From Laspinema olomoucense D3b (GTDB lineage Bacteria; Cyanobacteriota; Cyanobacteriia; Cyanobacteriales; Laspinemataceae): DNA of 64,000 nucleotides. Positions 9,771 through 17,923 of the stretch are shown here, one piece after another. The notes beneath the pieces are model-generated. The model had not been told where the DNA came from. It worked only from the letters and a program-made list of their open reading frames with translations, and made no database searches. The stretch lies in contig NZ_JAMXFA010000002.1 in assembly GCF_025370785.1 (NCBI RefSeq), forward strand, positions 241,870 through 305,869, given 5' to 3'. Made by a program: the position numbers and the translations under genes. Every line of letters begins with the position of its first letter. Position 1 is the stretch's first letter.

Positions 9771-9842
9771 CTGTATCCCCGGCCAGATAAAGCGATTGAA
9801 CAATGCAAAAATGAATTGGGCTGGGAGAATGAAACAGCCCTA
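9765..9842. mobile_element. Partial copy (right half) of the TA-flanked MITE
   Basis: The segment ends in the same 17-base terminus (AGAATGAAACAGCCCTA, 9826-9842) as the full element at 9409-9583, and its interior (GATAAAGC...AATG) matches that element's right half. No left end adjoins it, so it is a truncated copy or a second right end captured by a composite insertion. Confidence 0.55.
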
Positions 9843-9927
9843 CCATCTTAAGGGGGACTGGGGGGATTTCCACAAGTCTCAGCCTTTCCCAATATTTATG
9901 CTCTTAAAGAGAGGGATTCAGATTCTA

Positions 9928-10554
9928 TTATCTCATGTACCGTCGTAACAGAAACATTAACAACGCCCCCACCAAAACACCGGCCACCGATGTTCCCACT
10001 GCTATCAAATTTCCCCGTTTTTCGGTATAATTTAAAACGGGATTATCTAAGAAATTAGCCGAAAAATGAAGGGATTGAATCGTCCAGGTATTCTGCACTT
10101 TTTGGAGTACAGCAGTCCATCGCAGGGGCATGGTTTCTTCATTTCCATCTCGGAAATAGAATGTAGAGAGGGCCTCTCCGGAAGCGACTTCTATTTCGGG
10201 AGATAAAAAAGTTCGGATGGTTTCCCCCTCCAAACTCATGTTCAGCCTTTCAATGGGTCCGTTAAATTGTTCATTCCAATAGGTTTCAAATTCTCTCACG
10301 GTATGGAATACCTGGTTATCCACCGTGGTAATGGTGAAAGACGGATGTAAATAGGGTTCAATGCTTGTAAAATCCCGGTTATTTAAGGCATCCAGAGCAA
10401 TCTGTCGGGTTTGGAGAATCCTTTGGAGTTCCTGTTCATTCACTTGTTGTCCCCAGGCTGATTCAGGCATTGTGAAGGCGATGGAAAGGGCCAGTAATGC
10501 AGTCCAAAAAAGCAGGCTAACTCGGAATTTGCGTGGCTGTTGTGGGGTTTTCAT
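9928..10554 (-). CDS. Exported NTF2/SnoaL-like protein with C-terminal membrane anchor
   Basis: I place the start at the ATG at 10554 (MKTPQQPRKF), because it opens a clear signal peptide (LLFWTALLALSIAF, cleavage near ESAWGQ); the frame extends further upstream but crosses a terminator hairpin. The mature part (about residues 38-165) has the pattern of an NTF2-like/DUF4440 cone: ALDALNNRDFTSIEPYLHPSF, a central strand, and WTAVLQKVQNTWTIQSLHFS. The C-terminus has one hydrophobic helix (VGTSVAGVLVGALLMFLL) ending in basic residues. The protein is probably a periplasmic or thylakoid-lumen domain anchored in the membrane. Catalytic function, if any, is unknown; NTF2-like folds include both enzymes and binding proteins. 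Confidence 0.75.
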   Translation of the reverse strand: MKTPQQPRKFRVSLLFWTALLALSIAFTMPESAWGQQVNEQELQRILQTRQIALDALNNRDFTSIEPYLHPSFTITTVDNQVFHTVREFETYWNEQFNGPIERLNMSLEGETIRTFLSPEIEVASGEALSTFYFRDGNEETMPLRWTAVLQKVQNTWTIQSLHFSANFLDNPVLNYTEKRGNLIAVGTSVAGVLVGALLMFLLRRYMR

Positions 10555-10650
10555 TGGGTTTTGTATTTTAAGTGAGTAATGGTTATCTTGGGTGGTCCAG
10601 TCAAGGGTAGAGGTGCACCTAGGGAATTGAAATTTGATATAAATTAACAC

Positions 10651-10715
10651 AAAAAAAAGACAATGAGAATGAAGATAATCAGGAAGTTTACTCGTCCTGA
10701 TTGTCTTCATTCTCA
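10651..10715 (-). terminator. Rho-independent terminator downstream of hemL
   Basis: Arms 10664-10684 and 10695-10715 form a 21-bp stem with a single G-U position and a 10-base loop. On the minus strand it is followed directly by a run of eight T (10651-10658). It lies about 35 bases after the hemL stop. Confidence 0.85.
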
Positions 10716-10748
10716 ATGGCTACAGAAAATCTGGTTGGGTGGGATTAG

Positions 10749-12047
10749 CTAGAGACTAGACATGACCTCATGGGCGATCGCTAAGGTGCGATCGATATCT
10801 TCATCGGTATGAGCTAAAGAGGTAAATCCGGCCTCAAATTGAGAAGGCGCTAAATAAACTCCCCGTTCTAACATTCCGCGATGGAAGCGGGCAAATTTGC
10901 TCAAGTCGGATTTTTTGGCATCTTCATAATTATGCACAGGTCCGGGATTGAAAAATAGGCCAAACATGGCGCTAATTTGACCGCCACAGGCTTCATGTCC
11001 CGTTTCTTTGGCAATTTTCAGCAATCCCTGACTCAACTTTTGGGTAATCTTATCCAGATACTCATAAGTTCCGGGTTTGTTGAGCAATTCCAGGGTTTTA
11101 ATTCCTGCCGTCATGGCTAAGGGATTCCCTGAAAGGGTCCCGGCTTGATACATCGGACCAGCGGGGGCTACCATTTCCATGATGTCGCGGCGTCCACCAT
11201 AAGCCCCTACCGGCAATCCACCGCCAATCACTTTACCCAAGGTGGTTAAGTCGGGGGTGACGCCGAATTTTTCCTGTGCGCCGCCATAGGCAATCCGGAA
11301 CCCCGTCATGACTTCATCAAACACCAGTAACGCGCCATGTTCTTGGGTGAGGACCCGCAATCCTTCCAGGAATCCACCATCCGGGGGAATAAATCCCGCA
11401 TTGCCGACAACGGGTTCTAAAATCACCCCAGCAATCTCCCCAGGATTTTGCTCAAATAAAGCTTTAACAGCTTCCAAGTCGTTGTAGGGTGCGGTGAGGG
11501 TATTGGCCGTGGTAGATTTAGGAACACCGGGAGAGTCCGGCAGTCCCAAGGTAGCAACGCCGGAACCGGCTTTCACCAGAAACATATCGGCGTGTCCGTG
11601 ATAACAGCCTTCAAATTTGATTAATTTCTCCCGTCCGGTGAAGGCACGCATCAGGCGCAAAACCGCCATACAAGCTTCGGTTCCGGAGTTGACAAATCTC
11701 ACCATTTCTATGCAGGGAACGGCATCAATTACCATTTCGGCGAGGACATTCTCTTGGTAACAGGGTGCACCAAAGCTGGTACCTTTATTTAAGGCATCAT
11801 GGAGGGCCGCAATCACTTCGGGGTGAGCGTGTCCACAGATGGCGGGTCCCCAAGTTCCCACATAGTCGATGTAGTGGTTTCCGTCTACGTCCCAAACATA
11901 CGCGCCTTCGACTCTATCAAAAACGATGGGTTGTCCCCCGACGGATTTGAAGGCACGCACGGGAGAACTGACCCCTCCGGGCATCAGTTTTTGGGCGGCT
12001 GCGAAAATTTCTTCGGATTTTGTGGTATTGAAGGTGGTTGTAACCAA
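10749..12047 (-). CDS. hemL: Glutamate-1-semialdehyde 2,1-aminomutase
   Basis: This 432-aa PLP enzyme converts glutamate-1-semialdehyde to 5-aminolevulinate, the last step of the C5 route feeding heme, chlorophyll and phycobilins. The class-III aminotransferase fold is full length: [13 protein letters not shown] and [10 protein letters not shown] near the cofactor phosphate, FDEVMTGFR with the PLP-pyridine Asp, and Lys272 in [11 protein letters not shown] as the Schiff-base lysine. The start is a TTG at 12047 preceded by a strong AAGGAGA ribosome site four to five bases upstream. It is a single gene with its own strong terminator (10651-10715). The upstream gene is divergent. Confidence 0.98.
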   Translation of the reverse strand: MVTTTFNTTKSEEIFAAAQKLMPGGVSSPVRAFKSVGGQPIVFDRVEGAYVWDVDGNHYIDYVGTWGPAICGHAHPEVIAALHDALNKGTSFGAPCYQENVLAEMVIDAVPCIEMVRFVNSGTEACMAVLRLMRAFTGREKLIKFEGCYHGHADMFLVKAGSGVATLGLPDSPGVPKSTTANTLTAPYNDLEAVKALFEQNPGEIAGVILEPVVGNAGFIPPDGGFLEGLRVLTQEHGALLVFDEVMTGFRIAYGGAQEKFGVTPDLTTLGKVIGGGLPVGAYGGRRDIMEMVAPAGPMYQAGTLSGNPLAMTAGIKTLELLNKPGTYEYLDKITQKLSQGLLKIAKETGHEACGGQISAMFGLFFNPGPVHNYEDAKKSDLSKFARFHRGMLERGVYLAPSQFEAGFTSLAHTDEDIDRTLAIAHEVMSSL

Positions 12048-12334
12048 AGGGTCTCCTTTGCCAGAGGCTTAACGGTTGACTTTGTTTAGAATACGGCTTT
12101 TGGGTGGGAAGTGTTTAAGAGGAGCGTCCAAGTTATAATGTTTAATCCTACCCCGATCGCAGTCCCGAGGGCTAGTGCACTGGTAGAGTGGTTAGAAACG
12201 GGGTTTTTTGACAGAATCTTTACTGGCTTTGCACCGAAGCAAGGGCGCTGAAACCTGTTTTCTTGTTCCTTTGATCTCCTTCCAACCCAGAAACCTGAGT
12301 ACCCAGTGTTAACAGAGTTTTAGAGACAGCGACT

Positions 12335-13207
12335 ATGCGGGTTTTAGTGACGATTCCTCATGTTTTTAATCCCGAAGGAGGGGGCGGTTATGCATCGTTA
12401 AGCCCCGACTCCCAGCCTAGGATTCAAGCGCTGACCCAGTGCCTTGAATCGTTACATGGCACTTATAATAGTCGATCGCAGTTCTATTTTCAGTACAACC
12501 ACCAGTTATATACCCTCCCGGCAAATGTGGAAACTTCTGTGGAACTGTCGATTATCATCTGCACTACTCAGGGGTTACATCTGCTGGAGAAATTGCCGGT
12601 GACTGGGGATTCCTATACCCATCAATCCTTTGCCTGTCATCCGATGCTGTTGGGGTTTGAATGTCAGGGGGTGTTAAAACAAAATTTAGGTGGCTATGAT
12701 TATTATTGCTATTTGGAAGATGATATTATTTTAAGTGACCCGGATTTTTTCCAAAAGTTATCCTGGTTTACTGCCTATATTGGCAATCATGCCGTCTTGC
12801 AACCCAATCGATTTGAATGGGTGAAAAAACAGCCGGTTAAAAAGTTTTACATTGACCCGGAGTTGGAATTTAAAACAGGTAGAAAAGATAATTTTGCTCA
12901 CTATTTTAGTGATAACCTAGTGCTAACAGGTAAAGTTCTGGGTCAACCCATTACTGTTAAGCGGGCAGAAAATCCCCATTCGGGCTGTTTTTTTCTGAAT
13001 CAGCCTCAAATGGAACAGTGGGCGAATCAACCGTACTTTTTGGACCGGGATTCGCGCTTTTTTGGACCCTTAGAAAGTGCAGCCACTTTGGGAATTGCCC
13101 GGACTTTTCGAGTTTATAAGCCTGCGCCGCAAAATGCAAATTTTTTAGAAGTTCAGCATTACGGTGAGGGTTGGAGTCAGAAAATCAAAGATGTTAAGTT
13201 TACATAA
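12335..13207 (+). CDS. Putative glycosyltransferase-like protein of unknown substrate
   Basis: This 290-aa soluble protein begins [12 protein letters not shown] and has a central [17 protein letters not shown] segment. An acidic EDD after hydrophobic strands is typical of the metal/nucleotide-sugar site of GT-A glycosyltransferases. Later conserved-looking stretches include [17 protein letters not shown] and [12 protein letters not shown] recognise the fold class only by this motif; there is no clear family name and the acceptor is unknown. It ends five bases before hisIE, so the two are probably co-transcribed, although no biochemical link to histidine synthesis is evident. No signal peptide or membrane segment is present. 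Confidence 0.6.
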   Translation: MRVLVTIPHVFNPEGGGGYASLSPDSQPRIQALTQCLESLHGTYNSRSQFYFQYNHQLYTLPANVETSVELSIIICTTQGLHLLEKLPVTGDSYTHQSFACHPMLLGFECQGVLKQNLGGYDYYCYLEDDIILSDPDFFQKLSWFTAYIGNHAVLQPNRFEWVKKQPVKKFYIDPELEFKTGRKDNFAHYFSDNLVLTGKVLGQPITVKRAENPHSGCFFLNQPQMEQWANQPYFLDRDSRFFGPLESAATLGIARTFRVYKPAPQNANFLEVQHYGEGWSQKIKDVKFT

Positions 13208-13212
13208 CCGTT

Positions 13213-13863
13213 ATGTCAGAGACTGAAATGGTAAGCAGTAAAACGGCGATTCCTGTGGATCGGATTCGCTATAATGAACAGGGTCTAGTTCCGGCGATCG
13301 CCCAGGATTATCTGGATGGAACCGTGTTGATGATGGCTTGGATGAATGCGGAATCGTTGCAAAAAACTCTGGAAACTGGGGAATGCTGGTATTGGAGTCG
13401 ATCGCGCCAAGAATTGTGGCACAAAGGGGCAACATCGGGACATCTCCAAAAGGTGCGATCGCTGCGCTATGACTGCGATAGTGATTGTCTATTAATCGGC
13501 ATTGAACAAATTGGTGATATTGCCTGCCATACCGGGGAACGCAGTTGTTTTCATCAAATTGAGGGCCAAATTGCTGCACCTCCGGCAGATATGCTATCCC
13601 AGGTATTTGAGGTAATTTGCGATCGCCGGGATAATCCCTCGGAAGAGTCCTATACTGCTCGATTAATCGCCGGTGGGGATAATAAAATTCTCAAGAAAAT
13701 TGGGGAAGAAGCAGCGGAAGTGGTGATGGCTTGTAAAGATGATGATGCCGATGCGATCGCGGGGGAAGTCGCGGATTTATTCTATCACTCTATGGTTGCC
13801 TTAGCCAAACATAATGTCGATTTACGAGAGGTTTATCGCAAGTTGCAACAGCGTCGGCGATAA
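13213..13863 (+). CDS. hisIE: Bifunctional phosphoribosyl-AMP cyclohydrolase / phosphoribosyl-ATP pyrophosphatase
   Basis: This 216-aa fusion catalyses steps 2 and 3 of histidine biosynthesis. The N-terminal HisI domain (about residues 10-110) shows [23 protein letters not shown], the metal ligands in DCDSDCLL and [10 protein letters not shown]. The C-terminal HisE domain (about 125-216) shows the MazG-like [12 protein letters not shown] and [13 protein letters not shown] helices that bind Mg and PR-ATP. Length and domain order are normal for cyanobacteria. It follows the glycosyltransferase-like gene by five bases. An inverted repeat lies downstream (13875-13927). Confidence 0.97.
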   Translation: MSETEMVSSKTAIPVDRIRYNEQGLVPAIAQDYLDGTVLMMAWMNAESLQKTLETGECWYWSRSRQELWHKGATSGHLQKVRSLRYDCDSDCLLIGIEQIGDIACHTGERSCFHQIEGQIAAPPADMLSQVFEVICDRRDNPSEESYTARLIAGGDNKILKKIGEEAAEVVMACKDDDADAIAGEVADLFYHSMVALAKHNVDLREVYRKLQQRRR

Positions 13864-13874
13864 GAAACACGTGC

Positions 13875-13927
13875 AGTCGTTACTACGAACTAAGTAAGAT
13901 AAAGAATCCCTTTTTGTAGTAACGACT
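13875..13927. terminator. Inverted repeat between convergent hisIE and MFS genes
   Basis: Arms AGTCGTTACTAC (13875-13886) and its complement (13916-13927) are perfect over 12 bp with a 29-base spacer, and a five-T run lies just before the second arm. It sits between two convergent genes and could end transcription from either side. It also resembles a dispersed cyanobacterial repeat: the text ACTTCAGTCGTT recurs at about 39624. Confidence 0.5.
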
Positions 13928-13947
13928 TGCGGTAGTTCTCGGATTGA

Positions 13948-15222
13948 TTAAATTTGCACTTCACTCAGCCGTTTTCTTTGAACCAACATCCGATCAAGAA
14001 CCTGTAAAATCCCGATTACTGCCACCACACTAAGCACCAATCCGGGCCATAATCCATCAGAGAGGGGACGGGGTAAATCTAACACAAATCCCCCTAAAAT
14101 AGGGCCGATAAAATAACCGATGGCCCAACATTGAGAGTTCAGAGATAAATAGACGCCTCGGAGAGAAACCGGGGCCATTTCGGCGACTAAAGAGGAGGCA
14201 GCGGGATTGTAAACCACGATCGCGATCGCCAGGATTCCGAGGGCGATCGTTGCCGTCACTAACGGTGAAGTGGCGATCGTTCCGGTGATGGCAATAAAAA
14301 TAAATCCCCCTGCCCATAAAATGCCAGAAATTGCCAAGACTTTGGAATGTCGCCAGTGTTTGAAGACTCGGGAAACGGGCAATTGCATCAAGATACAGAG
14401 GGCTAAATGCCAGGTAAATAATCCACTAATTGTTCCAGCGGAAAATCCCCTGCCGGTGTCTTCAGATTTTACAAAATCAGTGAGATATAGAGGTAGAGTG
14501 GTTTGAATTTGGGCGATATAGGTAGTAAAGATAATATTTACTAAGGCATACACCATTAAGGTGCGATCGCGCAAGGCACTCATCCATCCTTGTAGGGGCG
14601 GTTTAGAAGGAATCTCCTGCCGATGAGGTTCCTTAATCGCCATCCAAATTAACACAAAAAATAAGACAAATGAGGCGGCATCAATGATAAAAAGTAACCG
14701 ATATTCACCAGTTACCGAAATCAAAAAACCGCCAAAAATTACCCCCAATTGTAATCCTAAACTATCTCCAAGTCGGGCCATTGCGTATGCTTCATTGCGT
14801 TGCCCTCCGGTGGTTAAATCGGCCACGACGGACTCGGTAGCAGGCCAATATAAGCCGATACCAAAGCCCATGAGAATATTCCCTAAAACCAGGATTTCAA
14901 AGCCATTGGCTAGGGCTAAAACTGCCGAGGCGATCGCGGAAATAATCGCCGCCCCCAGTAAGGTGCGTTTGCGGCCCCAATGGGGTGAATCCAAACAGGA
15001 ACCACAGACAATCCGCCCCACAATTCCGGCGATCGAACCGATGCCTAAAGCAAACCCCACCGCAGTTTTAGTGAGTCCCACTTCATTGACGAAAAATATC
15101 GGGGCATAAAACAACGTAAATCCACTGCCAATTCCCGACAACAACCGACCAGAAATTAAAACCCAAACTTGCAGGGGAAGTTTGGGCAACCAATCCAACA
15201 GACGGTTAAATAAACGTTTCAT
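13948..15222 (-). CDS. MFS transporter
   Basis: This 424-aa inner-membrane protein has 12 predicted hydrophobic segments in two six-helix halves. The Major Facilitator motif A variant in the loop between helices 2 and 3 (GSCLDSPHWGRKRTLL) is visible, as is an AYAMARLGDSLGLQLG motif-C-like stretch. It resembles the drug/multidrug-efflux branch of MFS, but the substrate cannot be predicted. The gene is convergent with hisIE and divergent from the HU-like gene. The N-terminus (KRLFNRLLDWLPKLPLQV) is an amphipathic cytosolic lead into helix 1. Confidence 0.88.
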   Translation of the reverse strand: MKRLFNRLLDWLPKLPLQVWVLISGRLLSGIGSGFTLFYAPIFFVNEVGLTKTAVGFALGIGSIAGIVGRIVCGSCLDSPHWGRKRTLLGAAIISAIASAVLALANGFEILVLGNILMGFGIGLYWPATESVVADLTTGGQRNEAYAMARLGDSLGLQLGVIFGGFLISVTGEYRLLFIIDAASFVLFFVLIWMAIKEPHRQEIPSKPPLQGWMSALRDRTLMVYALVNIIFTTYIAQIQTTLPLYLTDFVKSEDTGRGFSAGTISGLFTWHLALCILMQLPVSRVFKHWRHSKVLAISGILWAGGFIFIAITGTIATSPLVTATIALGILAIAIVVYNPAASSLVAEMAPVSLRGVYLSLNSQCWAIGYFIGPILGGFVLDLPRPLSDGLWPGLVLSVVAVIGILQVLDRMLVQRKRLSEVQI

Positions 15223-15345
15223 ACAGAAGTCTAAAAAAAAGGTGATACAATTCTTTAATCGACGATTTCCTGATGGTGATCGCCGAGTAATCTTTTAATT
15301 TTTCTTTCAGTTTAACCGATTATCCTTTGAACTAAATCTACAAAA

Positions 15346-15603
15346 ATGTCGATTGACAAAAAAGAACTGATTACTAAAATAGCCCAACGCATTCAGAAAG
15401 AACCGGATGCGATCGAGGAAATATTAGACGCAACCCTAGCAGAAATTTATGAATCCCTCAAACAAGGGGAAAGCGTTTCCCTCAAGAACTTTGGGACGTT
15501 TTACATTCGTCCGGAAGGAGAAACCAGCGTTTTTAAATTCAACCCGTCTCAACGCTTAAGAAAACTCTTTGGTTGGGCTTCTACCTATCGCGGAGAACTT
15601 TAA
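15346..15603 (+). CDS. HU/IHF-family DNA-binding protein (short)
   Basis: This 85-aa protein shows the HU pattern: an N-terminal helical pair (DKKELITKIAQRIQ...ILDATLAEIYESLKQG) and the strand motif ESVSLKNFGTFYIRP. The beta-arm that normally carries GRNPxTG is shortened and reads FKFNPSQRLRKLFGW. HU proteins dimerise and bend DNA in nucleoid organisation. It is probably a second, divergent HU paralogue rather than the main HU, because the canonical arm is altered. Short hairpin-rich repeats follow at 15630-15740. Confidence 0.8.
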   Translation: MSIDKKELITKIAQRIQKEPDAIEEILDATLAEIYESLKQGESVSLKNFGTFYIRPEGETSVFKFNPSQRLRKLFGWASTYRGEL

Positions 15604-15627
15604 AGCCCAATTTATCAACATTGTTTC

Positions 15628-15742
15628 TCGTGTCATGGCTGAAGCCGTGACACGGGCATTTTGCGGCTCTGCCGCCTAATTGAGGTGTAGATACAGGAGG
15701 CAGAGCCTCCAATAAGCATGACTCGGCAGAGCCAAGTCACGA
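15628..15742. repeat. Hairpin-rich spacer between convergent HU-like gene and ruvX
   Basis: Several short palindromes lie here: CGTGTCA...TGACACG (15630-15655), GCGGCTCTGCCGC (15663-15675) and AGGCAGAGCCT (15698-15708), and the terminal TCGTGACT-like text mirrors the start. The block looks like a dispersed palindromic repeat that may also act as a bidirectional terminator. Confidence 0.45.
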
Positions 15743-15746
15743 GAGA

Positions 15747-16211
15747 TTAACTGTTTTCTGGTTGTTCTACAGTTTCCACTTTGATAGTTTTGCGTCGGTC
15801 CTCTAACCATTGTTGCAAAATCAAAGCCGCCGCTTTGCGGTCAATTAACCCTTTATTGCGAGAGGGAGAAACATTTTGTTCAATCATCATTTGCTCGGCA
15901 TAATAGGAAGTGAGGCGCTCATCTACAAACTCTACTGGTAAATTGAGTGCTGCCGAGAGGCGTTTGCTAAATTTCTGAACTTGGCGCGCTTGAAAGCCGA
16001 TAGAACCATCCATTGAATAAGGCAATCCTACCACTAACAGCGATACCCCCCGTTCTTCAATAATCGCCTGAAGTTGGCTGAGAGTATCGGCAAAAGATTT
16101 CCCTTCAATGGTGGTAATTCCTGTAGCAATTAAACCTGTCCCATCGCAACCGGCGACGCCAATCCGTTTGCGACCAATATCTAATCCAAGTGCTGAGATT
16201 TTTTGTGCCAT
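15747..16211 (-). CDS. ruvX: Putative pre-16S rRNA nuclease / Holliday-junction resolvase-like RuvX (YqgF)
   Basis: This 154-aa RNase H-fold protein shows the N-terminal catalytic Asp in LGLDIGRKRIGVAGCD, the second acidic site VVGLPYSMDGSIG, and FVDERLTSYYAEQ with the remaining acidic residues. A C-terminal DRKAAALILQQWLE helix is also typical. YqgF was proposed as a Holliday-junction resolvase; in E. coli it is linked to maturation of the 16S rRNA 5' end. The length is normal. A repeat-rich 281-base spacer lies upstream, so it appears to be a single gene. Confidence 0.93.
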   Translation of the reverse strand: MAQKISALGLDIGRKRIGVAGCDGTGLIATGITTIEGKSFADTLSQLQAIIEERGVSLLVVGLPYSMDGSIGFQARQVQKFSKRLSAALNLPVEFVDERLTSYYAEQMMIEQNVSPSRNKGLIDRKAAALILQQWLEDRRKTIKVETVEQPENS

Positions 16212-16248
16212 TCCCTCATTAAACCTGACAGACTTGAGCGTTCACTCA

Positions 16249-16423
16249 TGGGGTGCATCTCACTGTTGCGAGTGTTGAGCCAGCCCCTACCCCGACTCAG
16301 CCTTCACCACCCCGTCAGGCTTCGCCTGCCACCCCTCCAGAGGAGGGGAATGGGGAAAATTCCCCTCCTCTGGAGGGGTGCCCGTAGGGCGGGGTGGTGG
16401 TTGCCTAACTCAGATGCACCCCA
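16249..16423. mobile_element. 175-bp MITE with 12-bp terminal repeats and CTCA target duplication
   Basis: Perfect inverted ends TGGGGTGCATCT (16249-16260) and its complement (16412-16423) bound the segment. The four bases CTCA occur immediately outside both ends (16245-16248 and 16424-16427), consistent with a target-site duplication. Inside lies a second large inverted repeat (16305-16401) made of two head-to-head CCCCTCC-type repeats. No coding capacity is present. It is inserted between ruvX and the GNAT gene. Confidence 0.65.
16305..16401. repeat. Head-to-head pair of CCCCTCC-type repeats forming a long hairpin
   Basis: CACCCCTCCAGAGGAGGGGA and its complement face each other around a short ATGGGG loop, with matching CACCACCCCG / CGGGGTGGTG outer parts. 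The whole could fold into a stem of roughly 40 bp. It is nested in the MITE at 16249-16423. Confidence 0.6.
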
Positions 16424-16492
16424 CTCATCCTCATGAACGGCCAAGGGTTAGCCGTCGAGTCATTAGCCAGATTCTGACTAATGACCCAGACT

Positions 16493-17740
16493 CTAACTCA
16501 GGGTATCATCATCCAAGGTCATATCCAATTGCTCATTGGGGAGCAAGGCACCAATATCCTCAAGCGAGGATTGGGAGGGTTCTGGTTTCCCCCCAGCGGA
16601 AGGAGAGGGCGGTTTGGATAGCCAAGACATCCGGCTGGGAATGGGTTTGCGAGTGCCTTGTAAGCCTTGCAGGACCTCGGATAATTGCAATTCCAGAGAA
16701 ACGGGCTTAGATTCACGCAGCTTGTGCCATACCGATCGCGACATCAGCAAGCTGTGGGAAATCCGCTGTGCACCGACTTGCTGCAAATATTCTTCCCGTT
16801 CTGGCTGATAGTCCGCAGAGGCTAACAGCAGGGATTGGGGCGGTAATTCTTGGACAATCCGGGCCATTTGAGCCAGCAGTTCAGGATATAACCAGGTGTA
16901 AGCCGGATGCACCGTCAGTTCGGCTACATGGGGTTGAGACCCATTGCGACTGAGGCGGACTTGAAAATAGCCGATCGCCGCTTTGCGTTGGGGTTCAAAA
17001 ACATACCCGCTGACGGTTTCGGTTTTATGCAGCCATTGGCGGACACCTTGAATGACAGCACCCACCAAGCTGGTATGAAAATCCTGGATATGGCGATCGA
17101 ACACTTGACGCACCAAAGGCGGCATCGCCGCAGTATCCAATTGATACAGCAGTTGAGCATCGGCATTACTCACCGGCATCAAATTAGGCAAATCCGGTTC
17201 CCGTTGGGCCAACTGTTCCAACAATTCCGAGGCGATCGCCCAATAGGTCATCTGCGCCAACGGCTGAAACCCATTATGCCGATACAGCGCCAGTTCATCT
17301 TTTTCATTCACATCCACTTCTAGCAGCCACATCCGCGCTTCCCAGATGGACTCTAAGCAATGGCGGATCAGTTGGGACCCAATCCCCAATTTTTCCGAAC
17401 TCGGAGGGACTACTATTCGGTCAACACGCCAAGTGCTGCGGGTATGGTTAAACGGGGAAATCTGAATCGCACCCCGAATTTTGCGATCGTCTTGGGCGAC
17501 CCGAACGCACAACCGATTTTGGAGTGGATTAGGAAACACACTCAGCAACTTCAGGGGCCAATACCAGCGGCGAACCGTATCAATTTGAGTCCCAATATCC
17601 AGGGACCCATTGTCAATAGAACTGCTGGGACTGCCCGCCTCAATTTCAGTTGCGTTAGCGAGTTCTGCTACCGCTTCTAGGTCGCGGTATTGCAGAGGGC
17701 GGATCGTCAGTGTTTGATTTTGGGGCAGGTGTGAGGTCAT
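16493..17740 (-). CDS. GNAT-family N-acetyltransferase
   Basis: This 415-aa soluble protein has an N-terminal GNAT domain: RPLQYRDLEAVAELAN, then VDRIVVPPSSEKLGIGSQLI (acetyl-CoA binding motif A, here with SSEKLGIG for the usual RxxGxG/A), and ALYRHNGFQPL (motif B). A second, more diverged GNAT-like half follows (about residues 180-330), with AELTVHPAYTWLYPELL and a closing ASADYQPEREEYLQQVGAQ. The last 75 residues are Pro/Ser-rich and probably disordered. It is likely an acyl-CoA-dependent N-acyltransferase; the substrate is unknown. It lies 183 bases downstream of the CofE-like gene on the same strand. Confidence 0.85.
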   Translation of the reverse strand: MTSHLPQNQTLTIRPLQYRDLEAVAELANATEIEAGSPSSSIDNGSLDIGTQIDTVRRWYWPLKLLSVFPNPLQNRLCVRVAQDDRKIRGAIQISPFNHTRSTWRVDRIVVPPSSEKLGIGSQLIRHCLESIWEARMWLLEVDVNEKDELALYRHNGFQPLAQMTYWAIASELLEQLAQREPDLPNLMPVSNADAQLLYQLDTAAMPPLVRQVFDRHIQDFHTSLVGAVIQGVRQWLHKTETVSGYVFEPQRKAAIGYFQVRLSRNGSQPHVAELTVHPAYTWLYPELLAQMARIVQELPPQSLLLASADYQPEREEYLQQVGAQRISHSLLMSRSVWHKLRESKPVSLELQLSEVLQGLQGTRKPIPSRMSWLSKPPSPSAGGKPEPSQSSLEDIGALLPNEQLDMTLDDDTLS

Positions 17741-17860
17741 TTTGGAGGGACTGTTTATTCAACATTACTTGACAGCACCGTGCAAAAAGCTTTCCGGGCT
17801 TCGCAACCCTCGTGGAACAGCACAGGTGGCTATCTTTCACCCTGCCCGATCGCCCCCCTC

Positions 17861-17900
17861 ACGGAGGAAGGCAGAAGATCGGCGCTGTTCCTTCCTCCGT
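17861..17900 (-). terminator. Hairpin downstream of the CofE-like gene
   Basis: Arms ACGGAGGAAGG (17861-17871) and its complement (17890-17900) are perfect over 11 bp with an 18-base loop. It begins about 24 bases after the CofE-like stop. No strong T-run follows, so termination is inferred. Confidence 0.45.
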
Positions 17901-17923
17901 TATAATCCATCGCTGTTTTAGGA

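Noticed and set aside
12121..12334. Possible tRNA-like text (CTAGTGCACTGGTAGAGTGG) upstream of the 12335 gene
   Set aside because: No acceptor stem, anticodon arm or T-loop could be assembled around it.
16378..16710. Plus-strand frames over the MITE and the GNAT gene
   Set aside because: They run through repeat DNA and antisense to a well-supported GNAT gene.
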